From: JAFGMQ01 sp036733345
Lineage (GTDB): Bacteria > Desulfobacterota > DSM-4660 > Desulfatiglandales > Desulfatiglandaceae
Assembly: GCA_036733345.1 (NCBI GenBank)
Contig: DAINAR010000003.1
Location: 1-64,000, forward strand
DNA length: 64,000 bases
Reading direction: 5' to 3'
Position 1 is the stretch's first letter, and each line of letters starts with the position of its first letter. Position numbers and translations under genes: made by a program. Below, piece after piece: positions 61,316 to 64,000 of the stretch. A model generated the notes under the pieces. That model was not told the DNA's origin and did not search any database. It saw only the letters and a program-made list of their open reading frames with translations.

Positions 61316-64000
61316 TCAATCCAGAATCTCACGAACTTTAACAGCTATATCTTTTAACAGGAATGGTTTTTGAATGAATTTTATGTCCTGGTCCGATATG
61401 CCCTGGTGCGAGATAAGCTCTTCAGAGTAGCCCGACATGAAAAGGTATTTCATTTTGGGCCGAAGCTCCTTAATCCTGTTGGACAATGCCCGTCCGTTCA
61501 TTCTGGGCATTACTACATCTGTGATAAGCAGATGAATTTCGGATTTGTTTCCTTCTGCTATGCGGACAGCATCTTCCGGTGTGCCTGCCGCCAAAACCGA
61601 ATAGCCGAGCTTCTGTAGCATAATGACACTCATTTCAAGAGCGGTCGGATCATCATCAACTATCAGTAATGTTTCACCACGGCTTCGAAGAATTTCATCA
61701 TTGAATTCTGATCTTAAACTTTCAGGTTTAACTTCATTCATTGGAATGAAGATCTTAAAGGTGGTTCCCTTTCCCGATTCGCTGTTAACATTTATGAATC
61801 CTTTGTTCTGCTTCACAATGCCATAAACAGTTGCCAGCCCCATGCCGGTTCCCTTCCCAACATCTTTGGTTGTGAAAAATGGTTCAAAGATATGGTCCAG
61901 AGTCTGTTTGTCCATACCGCAGCCATTATCGCTTACGGAAAGGAGTACATAATTCCCGGGCATAACTTCAGCTTTGGAGCTACAATAAGATTCATCCAGA
62001 TAAACTGCATCAGTTTCAATAGTAATTCTTCCGAAATCTGAAATGGCATCTCTGGCATTGATACACAGATTGACCAGAATCTGGTCGAATTGACTGGGGT
62101 CCATCATTACTGTGCATGGTTTTTCGCCTGGAAACCATTTCAATTCAATATTTTTTTGAATCAGCTTCCGTATCATTTTCAGAATGTTTTCAACGGCCTC
62201 ATTTAAATCAAATACAATGGGTTCAATTTTCTGTTTGCTGGCAAAGGCCAGTAATTGACGTGTTAGTTTACTCGAAAGCTGTGCTGCTTCCATAATCCTG
62301 TCAAGATTATTGCGTCGCGGATCTTCAGAACTCATTTCCTGCATTTCAAGCTCTGCGTATCCCATGATTGCACCGAGCATGTTATTGAAATCGTGGGCGA
62401 CACCTCCTGCAAGTATACCTACTGCCTCGAGCTTCTGTGACTGGTGAAGCTGCCATTGCAGTTTTTCCTTTTCTTTTTCAGCCTCTTTGCGTTCAGTAAT
62501 ATCAAAAAAACTTACGATGATGCCTTTCCCGATCAACCTGCTGCTGATAATCATGGCACGATAGGTGCCATCCTTGCAGAGTACACGGGATTCTGATGAT
62601 TCCAGATTGGAATCATCTTTTACAGGGCTTTCCGTACCTGGCCTCCATTCTGATGTCTTCTGTTTTCTGGAATAAGGGTCCGGGAAGGAAAGGTGCCATG
62701 CATGCTCAAGGGCGGGCAGATCGTGGGTTGTATATCCCATGGATTGTGTCAGGCGGTCATTTACATCGAGTATTTTTCCATCCATGGAAATATGACACAT
62801 TGGAATCGGGGCTTTTTTAAAGAGTATGCGGAAACGTTTTTCACTCTCTTTTAATGCCCTTTTCTCCTTTTTGTATTCGGAACGGTATTTCAGGATGGTC
62901 AGGAATATGTAATTGCAGATAACAGATGCAATTGGAAAGGAGGTCCCGATAAACAGACCGGTGCGGAAAAAAACCTGTTGAGTAGCCAGCCAAAGCCCGG
63001 TGATGAGGAAAAAAGTTAAAATCAGGCTGAATGGACCGCTTCTGAAGCCGATAAGCAGGCTTAGTAACACCCCGGGCAAGAGAATAAACAGCAGCAGTAC
63101 AAGGCCGTTGCTGTAGGGAGGCAGGCTGATGAATTCACCACTCAACAGGTTATCGGCAACGGTGACGTGTGCCTCAATACCGGGGTACGTGGGGTCAAAA
63201 GGGGTTGTATGTAATTCTCTTAATCCTGCTGCTGAAGAGCCTACAAAAGCTATTCTTCCCTCCAGTTGTTCAGACGAAACCCTGTTGGCCATAATATCTG
63301 CTGCCGATATGTATTCATAGCTTCTCTTGGGCCCCCTGAATTTGATAAGCAACCGGCTATGCGCATCAACAGGGATGGTAGTCCCACTGTAGCTGATTGA
63401 CTGAAGTGATTTCCCTGTTTTTTTAAGGAGGAGGTTGTCATTTCCCTGTAATTTTAGAACGGTGGCAAGAGCGAGGCTGGCATAGAACTCGCCGCCGTAC
63501 CCGATGAGAAGGGGCAGCCTTCTGAGCATGCCGTCGGGGTCCGGGCTGAAATTACAGAAACCTGAGGCGTCAACCCTTTCTGAAAGTACTTTTAGATTGC
63601 ACAGGACAGAACTTCCTTCAGGAATCCCGGTGCTGTCTCCCTGAACTGTTGAATCCTGCAAAAGGGATGTTTTGACCGGATGAAGAGCGCATTGATCCGA
63701 GCTTTTTTGAAGACTGTTGAAATGGAACTGATTGCCCAGGACAAAGGGCCCCTTTGAGAGTGATTCAGCAAGGATCAGGTCGTTGTCTCTTAATTCATCG
63801 GGAAGCCGGTCAAATTTTATATCAAGTTCATATGCATCTTTAAGATCTTTCAGAAGCCGTCCCGCAGATGTCCGGTCGGGTTCTGAGAAAATCATGTCAA
63901 GACCAATGACAGCCGGCTCCATGAGGGCAATTTTATTAAATAATTCGGCTACTCGGTACCTGGGCCAGGGCCACTGGCCGTAACGATTCAGGCTTTTTTC
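61316..64000 (-). CDS. CHASE2-PAS-histidine kinase-receiver hybrid sensor (5' end cut by window)
   Basis: The frame stays open to the window edge, so the start lies beyond 64000; an ATG at 63922 is internal. The edge segment encodes GQWPWPR, a CHASE2 hallmark, followed by AVIGLDMIFSEPD. Three membrane helices follow (about 270-345 counted from 63922), then PAS (365-480), kinase with GGVAHDFNNMLGAIMG (phospho-His) and DNGCGMDKQTLDHIFEPFFT, and a C-terminal receiver with Asp in LLITDVVMPRMNG. It is a periplasmic sensor hybrid kinase with unknown signal; no cognate regulator is visible. Confidence 0.9.
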   Translation of the reverse strand, partial: EKSLNRYGQWPWPRYRVAELFNKIALMEPAVIGLDMIFSEPDRTSAGRLLKDLKDAYELDIKFDRLPDELRDNDLILAESLSKGPFVLGNQFHFNSLQKSSDQCALHPVKTSLLQDSTVQGDSTGIPEGSSVLCNLKVLSERVDASGFCNFSPDPDGMLRRLPLLIGYGGEFYASLALATVLKLQGNDNLLLKKTGKSLQSISYSGTTIPVDAHSRLLIKFRGPKRSYEYISAADIMANRVSSEQLEGRIAFVGSSAAGLRELHTTPFDPTYPGIEAHVTVADNLLSGEFISLPPYSNGLVLLLFILLPGVLLSLLIGFRSGPFSLILTFFLITGLWLATQQVFFRTGLFIGTSFPIASVICNYIFLTILKYRSEYKKEKRALKESEKRFRILFKKAPIPMCHISMDGKILDVNDRLTQSMGYTTHDLPALEHAWHLSFPDPYSRKQKTSEWRPGTESPVKDDSNLESSESRVLCKDGTYRAMIISSRLIGKGIIVSFFDITERKEAEKEKEKLQWQLHQSQKLEAVGILAGGVAHDFNNMLGAIMGYAELEMQEMSSEDPRRNNLDRIMEAAQLSSKLTRQLLAFASKQKIEPIVFDLNEAVENILKMIRKLIQKNIELKWFPGEKPCTVMMDPSQFDQILVNLCINARDAISDFGRITIETDAVYLDESYCSSKAEVMPGNYVLLSVSDNGCGMDKQTLDHIFEPFFTTKDVGKGTGMGLATVYGIVKQNKGFINVNSESGKGTTFKIFIPMNEVKPESLRSEFNDEILRSRGETLLIVDDDPTALEMSVIMLQKLGYSVLAAGTPEDAVRIAEGNKSEIHLLITDVVMPRMNGRALSNRIKELRPKMKYLFMSGYSEELISHQGISDQDIKFIQKPFLLKDIAVKVREILD

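Overview
The window looks like chromosome from a sulfate-reducing deltaproteobacterium (Desulfobacterales-like; inferred from gene content, not from a marker gene). The clues are a siroheme-decarboxylase gene of the alternative heme pathway beside hemL, a separate F0 cluster (atpZ-atpI-atpB-atpE) without F1 genes, a metF-metV-mvhD-hdrA-hdrB-hdrC cluster typical of Wood-Ljungdahl metabolism coupled to Hdr-type electron transfer, and several GAF, sigma-54 and DUF4388-like regulators. No rRNA, tRNA, CRISPR array, prophage or insertion-sequence transposase was seen. Intergenic DNA is AT-rich and carries several families of short dispersed palindromic repeats.

Layout. 0-4.1 kb: heme biosynthesis (ahbB-type, hemL), then the F0 cluster. 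4.1-12 kb: repeats, uvrA, an SBF-family transporter, an unrecognised gene, and DUF4388-like signalling proteins. 12.6-18.1 kb: a complete branched-chain amino acid type ABC transporter (livKHMGF order) with a terminator between the binding protein and the permeases, then a universal stress protein. 18.2-24.9 kb (minus strand): methylene-THF reductase MetF/MetV with MvhD and HdrA/B/C; HdrA is a double-length tandem form. 25.3-32.5 kb (minus strand): glutamate dehydrogenase, a receiver-receiver-PEP-synthase-N-domain protein, a stand-alone glutamate-synthase-family FMN protein, and a GAF-ANTAR antiterminator. 33.2-35.5 kb: KdnB and KdnA, for 8-amino-Kdo. 35.7-53.6 kb: a NifA-like enhancer-binding protein divergent from a sigma-54 promoter and a nine-gene plus-strand run: glnA, an Asx-tRNA-synthetase-like gene, gltB, gltD, hisH, hisF, carA, carB, purF. 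53.6-64 kb: MgtC family, YbdG-like MscS channel, M20 peptidase, two GNATs, an AAT-type Ntn hydrolase, an alpha/beta hydrolase, a pyrimidine-dimer glycosylase, a flavin-reductase-fold protein, and a CHASE2-PAS histidine kinase with a receiver that runs off the window end.

How the parts fit. Between 25 and 54 kb nearly every step by which ammonia enters glutamate, glutamine and then histidine, carbamoyl phosphate and purines is encoded, with two kinds of nitrogen-type control: a sigma-54 promoter plus NifA-like activator for the glnA run, and an apparent ANTAR attenuator for the stand-alone glutamate-synthase-family gene. In the leader of the latter (minus strand, 31611-31736) I read a sigma-70 promoter, two small hairpins whose six-base loops both carry A at position 1 and G at position 4, and a terminator whose 5' arm overlaps the second hairpin. 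This matches the known ANTAR RNA target architecture and lies directly downstream of the GAF-ANTAR gene. It is the observation I consider most worth testing.
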